The position numbers and the translations under genes are program-made. The notes beneath the pieces are model-generated. The model searched no databases, was not told the DNA's origin, and was given only the letters and a program-made list of their open reading frames with translations. Below, piece after piece: positions 15,912-24,950 of a stretch of DNA of 64,000 bases. Numbering within the stretch: the first letter of the stretch is position 1; every line of letters begins with the position of its first letter. Source of the stretch: Ferdinandcohnia sp036962705 (GTDB lineage Bacteria > Bacillota > Bacilli > Bacillales > Bacillaceae_L); NCBI RefSeq assembly GCF_036962705.1, contig NZ_JBALOQ010000008.1, positions 62,001 through 126,000 of the forward strand, read 5' to 3'.

Positions 15912-16775
15912 ATGGATACATTCGTTTTGCAAATGATGAATGCACTTAGCTACGGGTTTCTCCTTTTCATTATTACATGTGGGATAAGTCTCGTTTTCGG
16001 TATTTTAGGTGTATTAAATCTAGCACATGGTTCTCTATATTTATTAGGGTCTTACATTGGTTATTCAATCGTTGTAAAATCAGGGCTACCGTTTTGGGTT
16101 GCTCTCTTGGTTGTCCCTTTTGTAATTGCCATTATTGGATTGATTTTAGAAGTGGTCCTACTTCGACCTACATATAAGCTTGGCCATCTCTCACAGGTAT
16201 TGTTAACCTTTGGTCTTGCTTACATCTTCCATGATCTCTTCTCCATTATTTGGGGTAAAAATATTATGACCGTAACACCCCCAGCTTTCCTAAGCCAATC
16301 TGTTGAAGTTATGGGGAATATGATTCCTTCTTATCGACTTGCCTTAATTGTAGTTGGAATCATCATTGCGTTAGCTCTTTGGTATACACAGGAAAAAACA
16401 AAATGGGGCGCTGTTATCCGAGCAGGATTATCAGATAAAGAGATGGTTGGTGGACTAGGCGTTAACATTCACCTTGTCTTTACACTCGTGTTTTTCTTTG
16501 GAAGCTTCTTAGCTGGGATAGGTGGGGTACTTGGATCACCGATTTTAGGGGTTGCTCCAGGAATGGAGTTTAATATTCTGATTTTATCACTCGTCGTCCT
16601 AGTTGTAGGCGGGCTGGGATCTGTAACGGGGACGATTGCTGCGAGTCTTTTAGTGGGAATGGTTGAAACGTTTAGTCGCTTCTACGTTCCGGAATTAAGT
16701 TTAATCATAACATTTGCATTAATGGCTGCCGTATTAATTATCCGTCCACAAGGATTGATAGGAAGGAGGGCATAA
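15912..16775 (+). CDS. LivH-type ABC permease
   Basis: A 287-residue membrane protein with about eight hydrophobic segments and the family N-terminus ALSYGFLLFIITCGISLVFGILGVLNLAHGSLY. It is one of the two permease subunits of the importer. The ATG follows GGGGGAGG, and the stop is directly followed by the start of the second permease. The conserved segment VVLVVGGLGSVTGTIAASLLVG near residue 235 is the cytoplasmic coupling loop typical of LivH. Confidence 0.9.
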   Translation: MDTFVLQMMNALSYGFLLFIITCGISLVFGILGVLNLAHGSLYLLGSYIGYSIVVKSGLPFWVALLVVPFVIAIIGLILEVVLLRPTYKLGHLSQVLLTFGLAYIFHDLFSIIWGKNIMTVTPPAFLSQSVEVMGNMIPSYRLALIVVGIIIALALWYTQEKTKWGAVIRAGLSDKEMVGGLGVNIHLVFTLVFFFGSFLAGIGGVLGSPILGVAPGMEFNILILSLVVLVVGGLGSVTGTIAASLLVGMVETFSRFYVPELSLIITFALMAAVLIIRPQGLIGRRA

Positions 16776-17777
16776 ATGGGCAAACAGTGGATCAAAGGTA
16801 GTTTACTATTTTTATTGATGGTTGCTGCTCCATTTTTCGTTTCTCTCTATTATGTAAACATTTTTACGGAAATTTTAATCTTTGGGATTTTCGCGATTAG
16901 CTTAAATATCCTAGTCGGTCAAACTGGGTTGGTCTCATTAGGACATGCCGCGTTTTTTGGCGCTGGTGCCTATGCAACAGGCCTTGCCGCGAGTCATTTA
17001 TCTACAAATGTGTTTCTAACCCTTGTAATCGGAATGGTGATTGCGTTCCTATTAGCCATTTTGATTGGCTTTGTTTCTACGAAAGCTCATGGATTTTATT
17101 TTTTAATGCTAACACTTGCATGTTCACAAATGGTTTATTCGATCATCTACCAATGGACGGATGTAACGGGTGGATCAAATGGCTTATCAGGAATACCTTC
17201 TCCAAGTCTGTTTGGAAATTTTATCCTTTCCAATCAGGTGTTTATCTATTACTTTATTTTAGTCGTATTTGCGATAGTCGTAATGTTAATTAACAGACTT
17301 CTTCATTCACCACTAGGGTATGTCTTCATTGGGATTAAAGAAAATGAAGATCGAATGAAGTCGATTGGGTATAACACAACCTTCTATAAAAACATTAGCT
17401 TTTTGATTGCGGGTACTTTAGGTGGATTAGCTGGTGGACTATATGTATTCTTCAATGGCTTCGTTGCTCCGACTGATGTGTACTGGACAGTATCCGGGTC
17501 AGTATTAATCATGGTATTAGTTGGAGGTTCAGGTACGCTTTGGGGTCCTGTTATTGGAGCGGCATTTATCGTGATATTGGAGACAATCATTAGCTCTTAC
17601 ACAGAAAGCTGGATGATGATTATTGGTACCGCCTTTATTCTGTTTACAATCTTTGCTCCATCTGGAATTGCTGGGTTGTTCTCAAGGCTTACCCAAAGCT
17701 TGTTTAAAGCGAAGCCTCAACCTGTAAAGGAAGAATATATCGAACCCATTAAACAGCAATCAAAAATAAATGGATAG
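16776..17777 (+). CDS. LivM-type ABC permease
   Basis: A 333-residue membrane protein with the LivM pattern (ISLNILVGQTGLVSLGHAAFFGAGAYATG near residues 42-70 and VLVGGSGTLWGPVIGA near 245). It forms the second permease subunit. It starts immediately after the stop of the LivH-type gene and ends 11 bases before the first ATPase gene, so the five-gene operon is tightly coupled. The charged tail after residue 305 is variable in this family. Confidence 0.9.
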   Translation: MGKQWIKGSLLFLLMVAAPFFVSLYYVNIFTEILIFGIFAISLNILVGQTGLVSLGHAAFFGAGAYATGLAASHLSTNVFLTLVIGMVIAFLLAILIGFVSTKAHGFYFLMLTLACSQMVYSIIYQWTDVTGGSNGLSGIPSPSLFGNFILSNQVFIYYFILVVFAIVVMLINRLLHSPLGYVFIGIKENEDRMKSIGYNTTFYKNISFLIAGTLGGLAGGLYVFFNGFVAPTDVYWTVSGSVLIMVLVGGSGTLWGPVIGAAFIVILETIISSYTESWMMIIGTAFILFTIFAPSGIAGLFSRLTQSLFKAKPQPVKEEYIEPIKQQSKING

Positions 17778-17788
17778 GGAGGACAAAG

Positions 17789-18553
17789 ATGACGACGATT
17801 CTTTCAATACAACATTTATCAAAGCATTTTGGTGGGTTAAAAGTAATCGAAGATATTACATTAGCGGTTTCTGTTGGCGAACGTGTTGGACTAATCGGAC
17901 CCAATGGTGCCGGAAAGACAACCTTTTTTAACATGATTGCGGGAGACTTGAACCCTAGTGGGGGGACAATTACTTATTTTGACCAGGATATAACGAAGGT
18001 TCCTAATTATAAACGGACGGAAAATGGAATCGTTCGTACTTTTCAGAAAAATAATCTGATGTTTGGATTAACGGTTAAGGAGAATGTTCGTCTCGTATTG
18101 CAAAAAATGAGAAAAGAGCATACTCAATGGTGGAAAAGTGTCAGTCTTAAAAACTACAGTGAACTTCATGAAGAAACAGATGCACTTTTACATGAATGGG
18201 GCCTTGAACAATATAGTAACATGAAGGTACAAGAGCTCTCTTATGGGGTTCAAAGACAAATTGAGATTGTCATGGCGATTGCCGGAAAACCGAAGCTTCT
18301 CCTTTTAGATGAGCCGACTGCAGGTATGTCACAGGTTGAAACCGACCAAATTATTGCGCTGATTAATAAACTACCAAAAGAAGTAACGATCTGTATGATT
18401 GAACATGATATTGATGTGTTGTTCGGTAATATGGACCGGGTGATTGTCCTTCATACTGGAAAACTCATTGCGGATGGCACACCAGAAGCTGTTCGTGAAA
18501 ATGAAGAGGTAAAGGAAATTTACCTCGGTCGCGAGGAGGCTGCACATGCTTAA
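17789..18553 (+). CDS. LivG-type ABC ATPase
   Basis: A 254-residue ATPase subunit with Walker A GPNGAGKTT (about 37-45), a signature loop LSYGVQRQIEI in place of the usual LSGGQ, and Walker B LLLLDEPTAGMS. The altered signature is noteworthy but occurs in LivG relatives. It overlaps the next ATPase gene by eight bases. It energises the Liv-type importer at the inner face of the membrane. Confidence 0.9.
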   Translation: MTTILSIQHLSKHFGGLKVIEDITLAVSVGERVGLIGPNGAGKTTFFNMIAGDLNPSGGTITYFDQDITKVPNYKRTENGIVRTFQKNNLMFGLTVKENVRLVLQKMRKEHTQWWKSVSLKNYSELHEETDALLHEWGLEQYSNMKVQELSYGVQRQIEIVMAIAGKPKLLLLDEPTAGMSQVETDQIIALINKLPKEVTICMIEHDIDVLFGNMDRVIVLHTGKLIADGTPEAVRENEEVKEIYLGREEAAHA

Positions 18554-19244
18554 ACTAAAAGAAGTTAATAGCTTCTACGGTTCCAGTCACATTCTTCATG
18601 GTATAAATCTCGAGGTGAAACAAGGGCAGGTTGTAACTCTGCTCGGAAGAAATGGCATGGGGAAAACAACAACGATGCATTCCATTATTGGCTTTGTAAA
18701 AAAAGTTCAAGGGGAAATCTTATTTGAAGGTCAAAATATGGCCTCACTCCAAAGTCACCAAATTGCCAAGAAGGGAATTGGAATTGTCCCACAGGGTAGA
18801 AGAATTTTTCCGAACCTAACTGTGACAGAAAATCTAACCGTTTTCGCTGATTTCAAAAAAGGCGATTGGAACCTAGAGAAGATCTTTCACTACTTTCCTC
18901 GTTTAAAGGAACGTGAAAAATCGCATGCGGGAACCCTTAGTGGGGGGGAACAGTCGATGCTTTCAATTGGTAGGGCATTGATGAGAAATCCGAAAATCCT
19001 GCTGCTCGATGAACCGACAGAGGGACTATCCCCATTAATGGTTGGAGAAGTTATGGATGTTCTCTTAAAATTAAAAGAGTCCGGAATGTCGATGCTTTTA
19101 GTTGAACAAAATATCTCAACGGCATTACGAATCGCAGATGATGTGTATATTTTAAGTAAGGGGAAGGTCGTCTACCACGACAATCCGGAAGAACTTAAAA
19201 ACAATATGGATATCGCTTATCATCATTTAGCCTTAAGCAGCTGA
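18546..19244 (+). CDS. LivF-type ABC ATPase
   Basis: A 232-residue ATPase with Walker A GRNGMGKTT, signature LSGGEQSML, Walker B ILLLDEPTEGLSP and the LivF hallmark GIVPQGRRIFPNLTVTENL. It is the second ATPase of the importer and the last gene of the operon; a terminator hairpin follows at 19250. Confidence 0.9.
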   Translation: MLKLKEVNSFYGSSHILHGINLEVKQGQVVTLLGRNGMGKTTTMHSIIGFVKKVQGEILFEGQNMASLQSHQIAKKGIGIVPQGRRIFPNLTVTENLTVFADFKKGDWNLEKIFHYFPRLKEREKSHAGTLSGGEQSMLSIGRALMRNPKILLLDEPTEGLSPLMVGEVMDVLLKLKESGMSMLLVEQNISTALRIADDVYILSKGKVVYHDNPEELKNNMDIAYHHLALSS

Positions 19245-19249
19245 CAGTT

Positions 19250-19280
19250 GCCCTTCCCATTCTCGGAAATGGGCTTTTTA
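19250..19280 (+). terminator. Terminator of importer operon
   Basis: CCCATT and AATGGG arms within a longer imperfect stem, followed by TTTTTA. It closes the aromatic island. Confidence 0.75.
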
Positions 19281-19369
19281 ATATCCAATAAACTTTTTTT
19301 GAAAAATGTAACCATTGAGATAATAAAGATGGAAGCGTTTAACACTTGGTAGGTAGTGTTATAACGTTA

Positions 19370-19398
19370 TTGACAAAAAACTAATAAACTAGTAGTAT
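19370..19398 (+). promoter_or_regulatory. Sigma-A promoter of the methionine-uptake operon
   Basis: Consensus TTGACA (19370-19375), 17-base spacer, TAGTAT (19393-19398), placed just upstream of the riboswitch. Confidence 0.75.
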
Positions 19399-19429
19399 CT
19401 TACTATACAAATTAAAGAAAATTTTCAAA

Positions 19430-19586
19430 CTTATCCAGAGCGACCGAGGGACTAGGCCCTACGACGTCCGGCAACCCCCATTAAGGGAAGGTGCCAATTC
19501 CTGCAGAATGATTTTCATTCTGAAAGATAAGTCGAGATAAATCCTTGTATTTCGATGCCTCTTTCAGTGTGAAGGAGGCATTTTTG
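19430..19586 (+). promoter_or_regulatory. SAM-I (S-box) riboswitch with terminator
   Basis: The leader shows the S-box landmarks in order: CTTATCCAGAG, GAGGGACTAGGCCC, ACGTCCGGCAACC, AAGGGAAGGTGCCAATTCC, and the closing GATAAG, which pairs with the initial CTTATC. A terminator stem (ATGCCTC with GAGGCAT, then TTTTT) lies at 19555-19586. High S-adenosylmethionine should end transcription before metN. Confidence 0.95.
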
Positions 19587-19620
19587 CGTTAAAAAATAGA
19601 GTAACAAAAGAGGTATTTAT

Positions 19621-20634
19621 ATGATTGAAATTCGGAATCTTTCAAAGATATATAAAACAAAGAATGGGACTGTCACAGGTGTTGACAATGTGTCATTACA
19701 AATAGAAACCGGAGAAATCTTTGGGATCGTTGGATACTCAGGAGCCGGAAAAAGTTCCCTCTTGCGCTGTATCAACCTGCTCGAACGACCAACCTCAGGA
19801 AATATCTTAGTCGATAGAGTAGATCTCACTTCCCTGAAAAGCAGTGAATTACGTTCCGCGCGTTTGAAAATCGGAATGATTTTTCAACATTTCTATTTAA
19901 TTAGTCAAAAAACAGTTTTCGAAAACATCGCGTTTTCCTTAATGGCTGCTAATGTACCAAAAGATCGAATCAAAAAACGAGTTGAAGATTTACTTGAGAT
20001 GGTAGGGCTTTTGGATAAAAAGGATGTCTATCCATCACAGCTAAGTGGTGGTCAAAAGCAAAGGGTAGGGATTGCGAGAGCACTAGCAAACGATCCAAAA
20101 GTGTTGCTTTGTGATGAAGCAACTTCTGCACTGGACCCAACAACAACAAAATCAATCTTAAAGCTTTTAAAAAAGATTAATAAAGAACTTGGGATTACGA
20201 TTGTCCTCATTACCCATGAGATGGATGTTGTGAAGGAAATTTGCAACCGTATGGCGATTATGCAAGACGGAAGGGTCATTGAAGAAGGTTCTGTTTACGA
20301 TGTATTTGCAAGTCCGCAAACTGAATTAACGAAGGAATTTATTGAAAGTGTAGTTTCCTTTGAAATTCCTGAAGTTATCCTCGATTCATGTGAAGGGCCG
20401 ATAGTGAAGGTTATGTTCAAAGGAAATGTTGCTGGTGAGGGTGTTATTTCAGATATGCTTCAGACCTTCAATGTAAAGGGGAATTTCCTACATGGTTCCA
20501 TTGAATATATTCAAGACACACCGCTTGGTATTTTTATCATGGAGTTAAGGGGTAATAAAGAAGAAATAGAATCAGCAGTGAACTTTATTGAAGAACGTGC
20601 TGCACAAGTGGAGGTGTTACGTGATGGGAATTGA
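19621..20634 (+). CDS. metN: Methionine ABC importer ATPase MetN
   Basis: A 337-residue ATPase: Walker A GYSGAGKSS (about 39-47), signature LSGGQKQRVGIARAL, Walker B VLLCDEATSALDP, and a C-terminal NIL domain (about 262-337) that binds methionine and slows transport. It powers D- and L-methionine uptake with MetI and MetQ. The SAM riboswitch immediately upstream confirms methionine-related control. Its end overlaps the start of metI. Confidence 0.95.
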   Translation: MIEIRNLSKIYKTKNGTVTGVDNVSLQIETGEIFGIVGYSGAGKSSLLRCINLLERPTSGNILVDRVDLTSLKSSELRSARLKIGMIFQHFYLISQKTVFENIAFSLMAANVPKDRIKKRVEDLLEMVGLLDKKDVYPSQLSGGQKQRVGIARALANDPKVLLCDEATSALDPTTTKSILKLLKKINKELGITIVLITHEMDVVKEICNRMAIMQDGRVIEEGSVYDVFASPQTELTKEFIESVVSFEIPEVILDSCEGPIVKVMFKGNVAGEGVISDMLQTFNVKGNFLHGSIEYIQDTPLGIFIMELRGNKEEIESAVNFIEERAAQVEVLRDGN

Positions 20635-21295
20635 TTTTAATCATCTCGTGGAGCTTCTCCCTGATATTAATACAGCGTTTTTTCAAACCATCTATATGAT
20701 TGCTATATCATTACTTATTGCTGTAGTAATCGGACTTCCAGTGGGGATTTTTCTATATGTAACCGATAAAGGGTTATTTTTAGAAAACAAAGTGGTTCAA
20801 ACTGTTTTAGGATTTGTCGTGAACCTAATTCGTTCGATTCCGTTTATCATCTTGCTTGTCGCATTGATACCAATCACGAATTTCATCGTGGGTACGACGA
20901 TTGGGCCAACGGCAGCATCTGTTTCACTTTCAGTCGCAGCAATACCATTTTTTGCGAGAATTGTGGAAACAGCTTTACGGGAAATTGACCGAGGTGTAAT
21001 CGAAGCTGCAATTGCAGCGGGTGCAACGCCTTGGATGATCATTAAAGATGTGTTGCTTCTTGAAGCAAGATCAGGAATTATTTCCGGAATCACACTAACA
21101 CTCATTAGTTTAATTGGATTTTCAGCCATGGCCGGCACTGTCGGTGGTGGAGGAATTGGGGATTTAGCGATCAGATTCGGTTATTATCGCTATGACAATA
21201 CCATCATGTTTGCAACAGTATTAATCTTAATTATTTTAGTTCAAGTCATCCAACTCCTTGGCGACTACATCGCGAAGGTAGTAGATAAAAGATAA
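20624..21295 (+). CDS. metI: Methionine ABC importer permease MetI
   Basis: A membrane permease of about 223 residues with five hydrophobic segments and the coupling motif EAAIAAGATPWMIIKDVLL. The ATG at 20624 lies seven bases after GGAGGTG and overlaps metN by 11 bases; a longer in-frame reading from 20588 would extend into metN and lacks a good ribosome-binding site. It partners MetN and MetQ. Confidence 0.93.
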   Translation: MGIDFNHLVELLPDINTAFFQTIYMIAISLLIAVVIGLPVGIFLYVTDKGLFLENKVVQTVLGFVVNLIRSIPFIILLVALIPITNFIVGTTIGPTAASVSLSVAAIPFFARIVETALREIDRGVIEAAIAAGATPWMIIKDVLLLEARSGIISGITLTLISLIGFSAMAGTVGGGGIGDLAIRFGYYRYDNTIMFATVLILIILVQVIQLLGDYIAKVVDKR

Positions 21296-21325
21296 TAAAC
21301 AATAATTAGAAAGAAGGAAGAAAAA

Positions 21326-22165
21326 ATGAAAAAATGGTTAACAGGTATTATTTTACTTTTAGTTGCATTTGTGGTTACAGCATGTGGAAGCAGTGCAAGC
21401 AATGGAGATGAAGGTAGCGAATCTGCTGCGGAATCAAAAGATATTAAAATTGGCGCAACAGCTGGACCATACAGTGACATGGCGAAAAAAGCTCTTAAGC
21501 CAGGTCTAGAAGAACTGGGATACACAGTAGAAATCGTTGAATTTAGTGACTATATCCAACCAAACAAAGCATTAGATAATGGAGACATTCAAGCAAACTT
21601 ATTTCAACACACAATATACCTAGAAAACTTTGAAAAAGAGAACAACATGGATTTAACAGCTTTAATTAATGTTCCAACAGCACCAATGGGAATTTATTCA
21701 AACGTTTATAAATCAATTGATGAAGTAAAAGAGGGTTCAACTGTAACTCTTCCAAATGACCCTACAAATGCAGCGCGTGCATTAAACACATTACGTGATG
21801 CTGGTCTTATTACAATCGCTAAGGATGCTGATCCTTTAACCGTTTCAGAAAAAGACATTGATGAAAATAAAAAGAATTTAAAATTCCAACCAATTGAAGC
21901 AGGTCAATTACCACGTTCCGTTGATAGTGCAGATTTAGCTGCTGTTCCTGGTAACTTTGCATTAGCTGCAAAAATGAATTTATTAGATGCTCTTACACTA
22001 GAAGATATGTCTGATTCATACCGAAATGTAGTTGCAATTAGCGCGAAAAATAATGATTCACAGTTTGCGAAAGATTTAAAAGCTGTTGTCGAATCAGAAG
22101 GCTTCGAAAAAATAATCGATGAAGAATTCCAAGGCTTCGGTAAGCCAGCATGGATGGAAAACTAA
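21326..22165 (+). CDS. metQ: Methionine-binding lipoprotein MetQ
   Basis: A 279-residue lipoprotein with signal peptide and lipobox VTAC (Cys20), then the NlpA/MetQ pattern IKIGATAGPYSDMAKKALKPGLEELGYTVEIVEFSDYIQPNKALDNGDIQANLFQH. It captures methionine outside the cell for MetNI. It is followed 26 bases later by a dehydrogenase gene in the same operon. Confidence 0.93.
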   Translation: MKKWLTGIILLLVAFVVTACGSSASNGDEGSESAAESKDIKIGATAGPYSDMAKKALKPGLEELGYTVEIVEFSDYIQPNKALDNGDIQANLFQHTIYLENFEKENNMDLTALINVPTAPMGIYSNVYKSIDEVKEGSTVTLPNDPTNAARALNTLRDAGLITIAKDADPLTVSEKDIDENKKNLKFQPIEAGQLPRSVDSADLAAVPGNFALAAKMNLLDALTLEDMSDSYRNVVAISAKNNDSQFAKDLKAVVESEGFEKIIDEEFQGFGKPAWMEN

Positions 22166-22191
22166 GCGATAAGTGGTAAGGAGTGATGAAA

Positions 22192-23289
22192 GTGGATATC
22201 TTTTCAGTACATGGAGCCCCAAGTGAATATATTGTATCCGAAGGTATATTAGACATACTTGAAGAAAAACTTGCTGAGCGTTCCTATCGAAAAATTTTAT
22301 TCGTTCATGGGATAAAGTCTTGGGAAGCTGCAAAAGAGTATATACCAGAGTTTCATGAAATTCAATTTGAACAGTATTCGTATAGTGGAGAGTGCTCAAT
22401 CAATGAAATAGATTCCCTTTCATCATTTATAAAGAGGAAATCCTTTGATGCCGTAATTGGGATTGGTGGCGGAAAGGTTCTTGATTTAGTTAAGGCCGCA
22501 AGCTATCTCTCGCAAAAGCCTTACGTGCTAATCCCGACGCTAGCATCGAATTGTGCACCGTGGACGCCAATAAGTGTCATTTATGATGAACGCGGGGCTT
22601 TCATTCGCTACGATATTTATCCAAATAATGCGAGCTTGGTATTGATTGAGCCAAAGATTATAGTAAAAGCACCGATTGAAATGCTCATCGCTGGAATTGG
22701 TGACACACTCGCGAAATGGTATGAAGCAGATGTGCAAATGTCTAAGATCAAAGACAAATCGGTGCCAGTGTTAATTTCACATTTTTCGGCTAGACAGTGC
22801 AAGGATCTTTTAGTGAATCATGCTGAAGCAGCGATTGATGCAGCCAAAAATGGAGTTCTTAATGCAGATTTTATTAAGGTGGTTGAAACAATCATCGCGC
22901 TTGGTGGGATGGTTGGTGGCTTTGGTGATCATTACGGCAGAATCGCCGGAGCACATTCAATACATAACGGGTTGACGGTTTTGGAAGAGACTCATTCAGC
23001 TCTACATGGTGAGAAGGTCGCCTATGGTATTTTGGTTCAACTTATTTTAGAAAATAAGCTAGATGAGATAAAAGAACTTCTTCCACTTTATAAAAAACTT
23101 GGATTACCGGTGTCGATTAAGGATCTTGGGGTAACTGATGTTTTGGATGAAAGCATCAACCGAGTAGCCGAAAAATCAACAATCCCTGGTGAATCTATCC
23201 ACGTTATGCCAATTGGAACGATTACGGCAGCGGATGTAAGTGAAGCAATCAATAAACTCGAACAATATACAGAAGCAAATAATGCATAA
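22192..23289 (+). CDS. Iron-containing alcohol dehydrogenase family protein (hydroxycarboxylate or glycerol dehydrogenase-like)
   Basis: A protein of about 365 residues with the GldA-like pattern: GIGGGKVLDLVKAAS (nucleotide binding, about 93-107), TLASNCAPWTPISVIYDE, and metal ligands in GDTLAKWYEAD, AGAHSIHNGL and HGEKVAYG. Start codons ATG 22186 and GTG 22192 are possible; AAGGAG at 22178 favours GTG 22192. It lies in the SAM-controlled metNIQ operon. Escherichia coli HcxA (YbdH), of this family, reduces 2-oxoacids and lies next to a methionine aminotransferase gene, so a 2-oxo acid derived from methionine is a plausible substrate here. Plain glycerol dehydrogenase is the alternative. Confidence 0.8.
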   Translation: MDIFSVHGAPSEYIVSEGILDILEEKLAERSYRKILFVHGIKSWEAAKEYIPEFHEIQFEQYSYSGECSINEIDSLSSFIKRKSFDAVIGIGGGKVLDLVKAASYLSQKPYVLIPTLASNCAPWTPISVIYDERGAFIRYDIYPNNASLVLIEPKIIVKAPIEMLIAGIGDTLAKWYEADVQMSKIKDKSVPVLISHFSARQCKDLLVNHAEAAIDAAKNGVLNADFIKVVETIIALGGMVGGFGDHYGRIAGAHSIHNGLTVLEETHSALHGEKVAYGILVQLILENKLDEIKELLPLYKKLGLPVSIKDLGVTDVLDESINRVAEKSTIPGESIHVMPIGTITAADVSEAINKLEQYTEANNA

Positions 23290-23373
23290 GAGATAGGGCC
23301 AATGCGCCTTGTCTCTTTTTTTTGGGAGAAAACAGGAGTGGCTGAAAGTGTATCACAAGTGATTCCTGTTTTT
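23288..23373 (+). terminator. Two terminators after the methionine operon
   Basis: AGAGATAGGGC and GCGCCTTGTCTCT pair imperfectly, then eight T residues (to 23324). A second hairpin with AAAACAGGA and TCCTGTTTT arms spans 23332-23373. The hairpin array starts just after. Confidence 0.75.
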
Positions 23374-23394
23374 TAAAGATATTACGATGCTTAT

Positions 23395-23835
23395 ATCTGT
23401 TTGGAGAGGTTGTGATTTCCAGTTACTAGGTGATTCGTAGTACTCCAACCTGCTTGGAGAGTAGGGATTTCCAGTTGTTAGGTAGTTGTTGGTACTCCAA
23501 CCCGTTTGGAGAGGTATGTATTTCCAGTTATTAGGTAGTTGTTGGTACTCCAACCCGTTTGGAGAGGTATGTATTTCCAGTTGTTAGGTGGTTGGTGGTA
23601 TTCCAACCTGTTTGGAGAGGTATGTATTTCCAATTATTAGGTAGTTGGTGGTACTCCAACCCGTTTGGAGAGGTATGTATTTCCGTTTATTAGGTAGTTG
23701 TTGGTACTCCAACCAGTTTAGAGAGGTTGTTATTTCCAGTTATTATGAAGTTGGAATCCTTCGGCCCGTTTTAGGAGGTTTATTATTCTGTATTTAGAAA
23801 GTTAGTCGCGCTTCAACCCATTTAGCACATCCAAC
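23395..23835 (+). repeat. 53-bp hairpin array, family 2, about eight units
   Basis: The TTCC(AG) word falls at 23417, 23469, 23522, 23575, 23628, 23681, 23734 and, degenerate, 23787: steps of 52 once and then 53. Each unit has the tight hairpin CTCCAA-CCCGT-TTGGAG and a conserved linker TTCCAGTTATTAGGTAGTTG. The same family, with a different hairpin, forms the array at 57476-58045. No coding potential. Confidence 0.93.
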
Positions 23836-23901
23836 ACGAAATTAATCCTACATATAACATACTAAAAATCCATTTAGTAAATACTACAAGTGGTGATGAA
23901 T

Positions 23902-24831
23902 ATGCCTTGTCAATCAAGTGATGAATTAAAAGAATTGGTGAAAGAAGCGCGCCCAATTGCGAAAGAAGGACGCGTAGCAGACTATATACCTGCACTCGGA
24001 AAAGCAAACCGTAACGATCTGTCTATTGCGATCAACTATCCTGATGGTCGCTGCTATTCTGCTGGGGACATTGAAAGGAAAATCTCCTTACAAAGTATCT
24101 CCAAGGTCATAACCCTTGCTCTCGTCTTAATGGACAGAAGAAAAGAGTATGTCTTTGCACGAGTTGGAATGGAGCCTACGGGAGACCCGTTTAACTCGAT
24201 TGCAAAGCTAGGATCGATGGCTCCATCAAAGCCGTTGAATCCGATGATTAATGCGGGAGCACTTGCTGTAACCAATATGATAAAAGGGAATTCAGTGGAA
24301 GAACGGTTTCAAAGATTACTAACATTTATTCAAGAATTGGCGGGAAATGACGCGATTCAATATAATGAAGAAATTGCGCGTTCCGAATTTGAAACGGCTC
24401 ATTTAAATCGTGCCTTATGCTATTTTTTAAAACAACATCATATCATTGAAGGAGATGTTGAGCAGCTAATAGACCTTTATACAAAGCAATGCGCGATTGA
24501 AATGAATTGCCTTGATTTAGCAAGAATTGGACTCGTTTTTGCATTAGACGGAATTGACCCTCAAACTGGAAAACAAATTATGCCAGGGAATATTGCTCGC
24601 ATTTGTAAAACCTTTATGGTGACATGTGGTATGTACAATGCATCTGGGGAATTTGCGATAAAAATAGGCATACCAGCAAAGAGTGGAGTATCCGGCGGTA
24701 TCATGGGGGCTGTGCCTGGAAAATTTGGGATCGGTATTTTTGGTCCAGCTTTAGATGATAAAGGAAATAGTATTGCAGGAATAAGACTTCTTGAGCTCCT
24801 GTCAAAAACCTATAACTTAAGTATGTTCTAA
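23902..24831 (+). CDS. glsA: Glutaminase
   Basis: A 309-residue beta-lactamase-fold glutaminase, the normal length for the family. The catalytic Ser-x-x-Lys lies in LQSISKVITLAL, and the conserved segments GRCYSAGDIERKISLQSISK, NPMINAGALAV and GVSGGIMGAVPGKFGIGI are present. It hydrolyses glutamine to glutamate and ammonia in the cytoplasm. Two in-frame starts lie upstream; I choose ATG 23902 because GGTGA sits at the right distance and it gives the usual length. It appears to be a single-gene unit following the repeat array. Confidence 0.9.
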   Translation: MPCQSSDELKELVKEARPIAKEGRVADYIPALGKANRNDLSIAINYPDGRCYSAGDIERKISLQSISKVITLALVLMDRRKEYVFARVGMEPTGDPFNSIAKLGSMAPSKPLNPMINAGALAVTNMIKGNSVEERFQRLLTFIQELAGNDAIQYNEEIARSEFETAHLNRALCYFLKQHHIIEGDVEQLIDLYTKQCAIEMNCLDLARIGLVFALDGIDPQTGKQIMPGNIARICKTFMVTCGMYNASGEFAIKIGIPAKSGVSGGIMGAVPGKFGIGIFGPALDDKGNSIAGIRLLELLSKTYNLSMF

Positions 24832-24856
24832 TAAATCATACGAAAACATTATTTCA

Positions 24857-24885
24857 TTGCAATCCATAGACCCATGATATAATAT
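24857..24885 (+). promoter_or_regulatory. Promoter of the efflux pump gene
   Basis: TTGCAA (24857-24862), 17-base spacer, TAATAT (24880-24885); a TATAAT overlaps with a 15-base spacer. Confidence 0.6.
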
Positions 24886-24950
24886 ATCTTATGCCTACAT
24901 AAACAGTTGGTATAAAAAATGTACTGAACGTCTAAAAAGGGGGAATATTT

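Noticed and set aside
23353..23553. A minus-strand frame inside the first family 2 array
   Set aside because: Repetitive product and no start signals; explained by the hairpin repeats.
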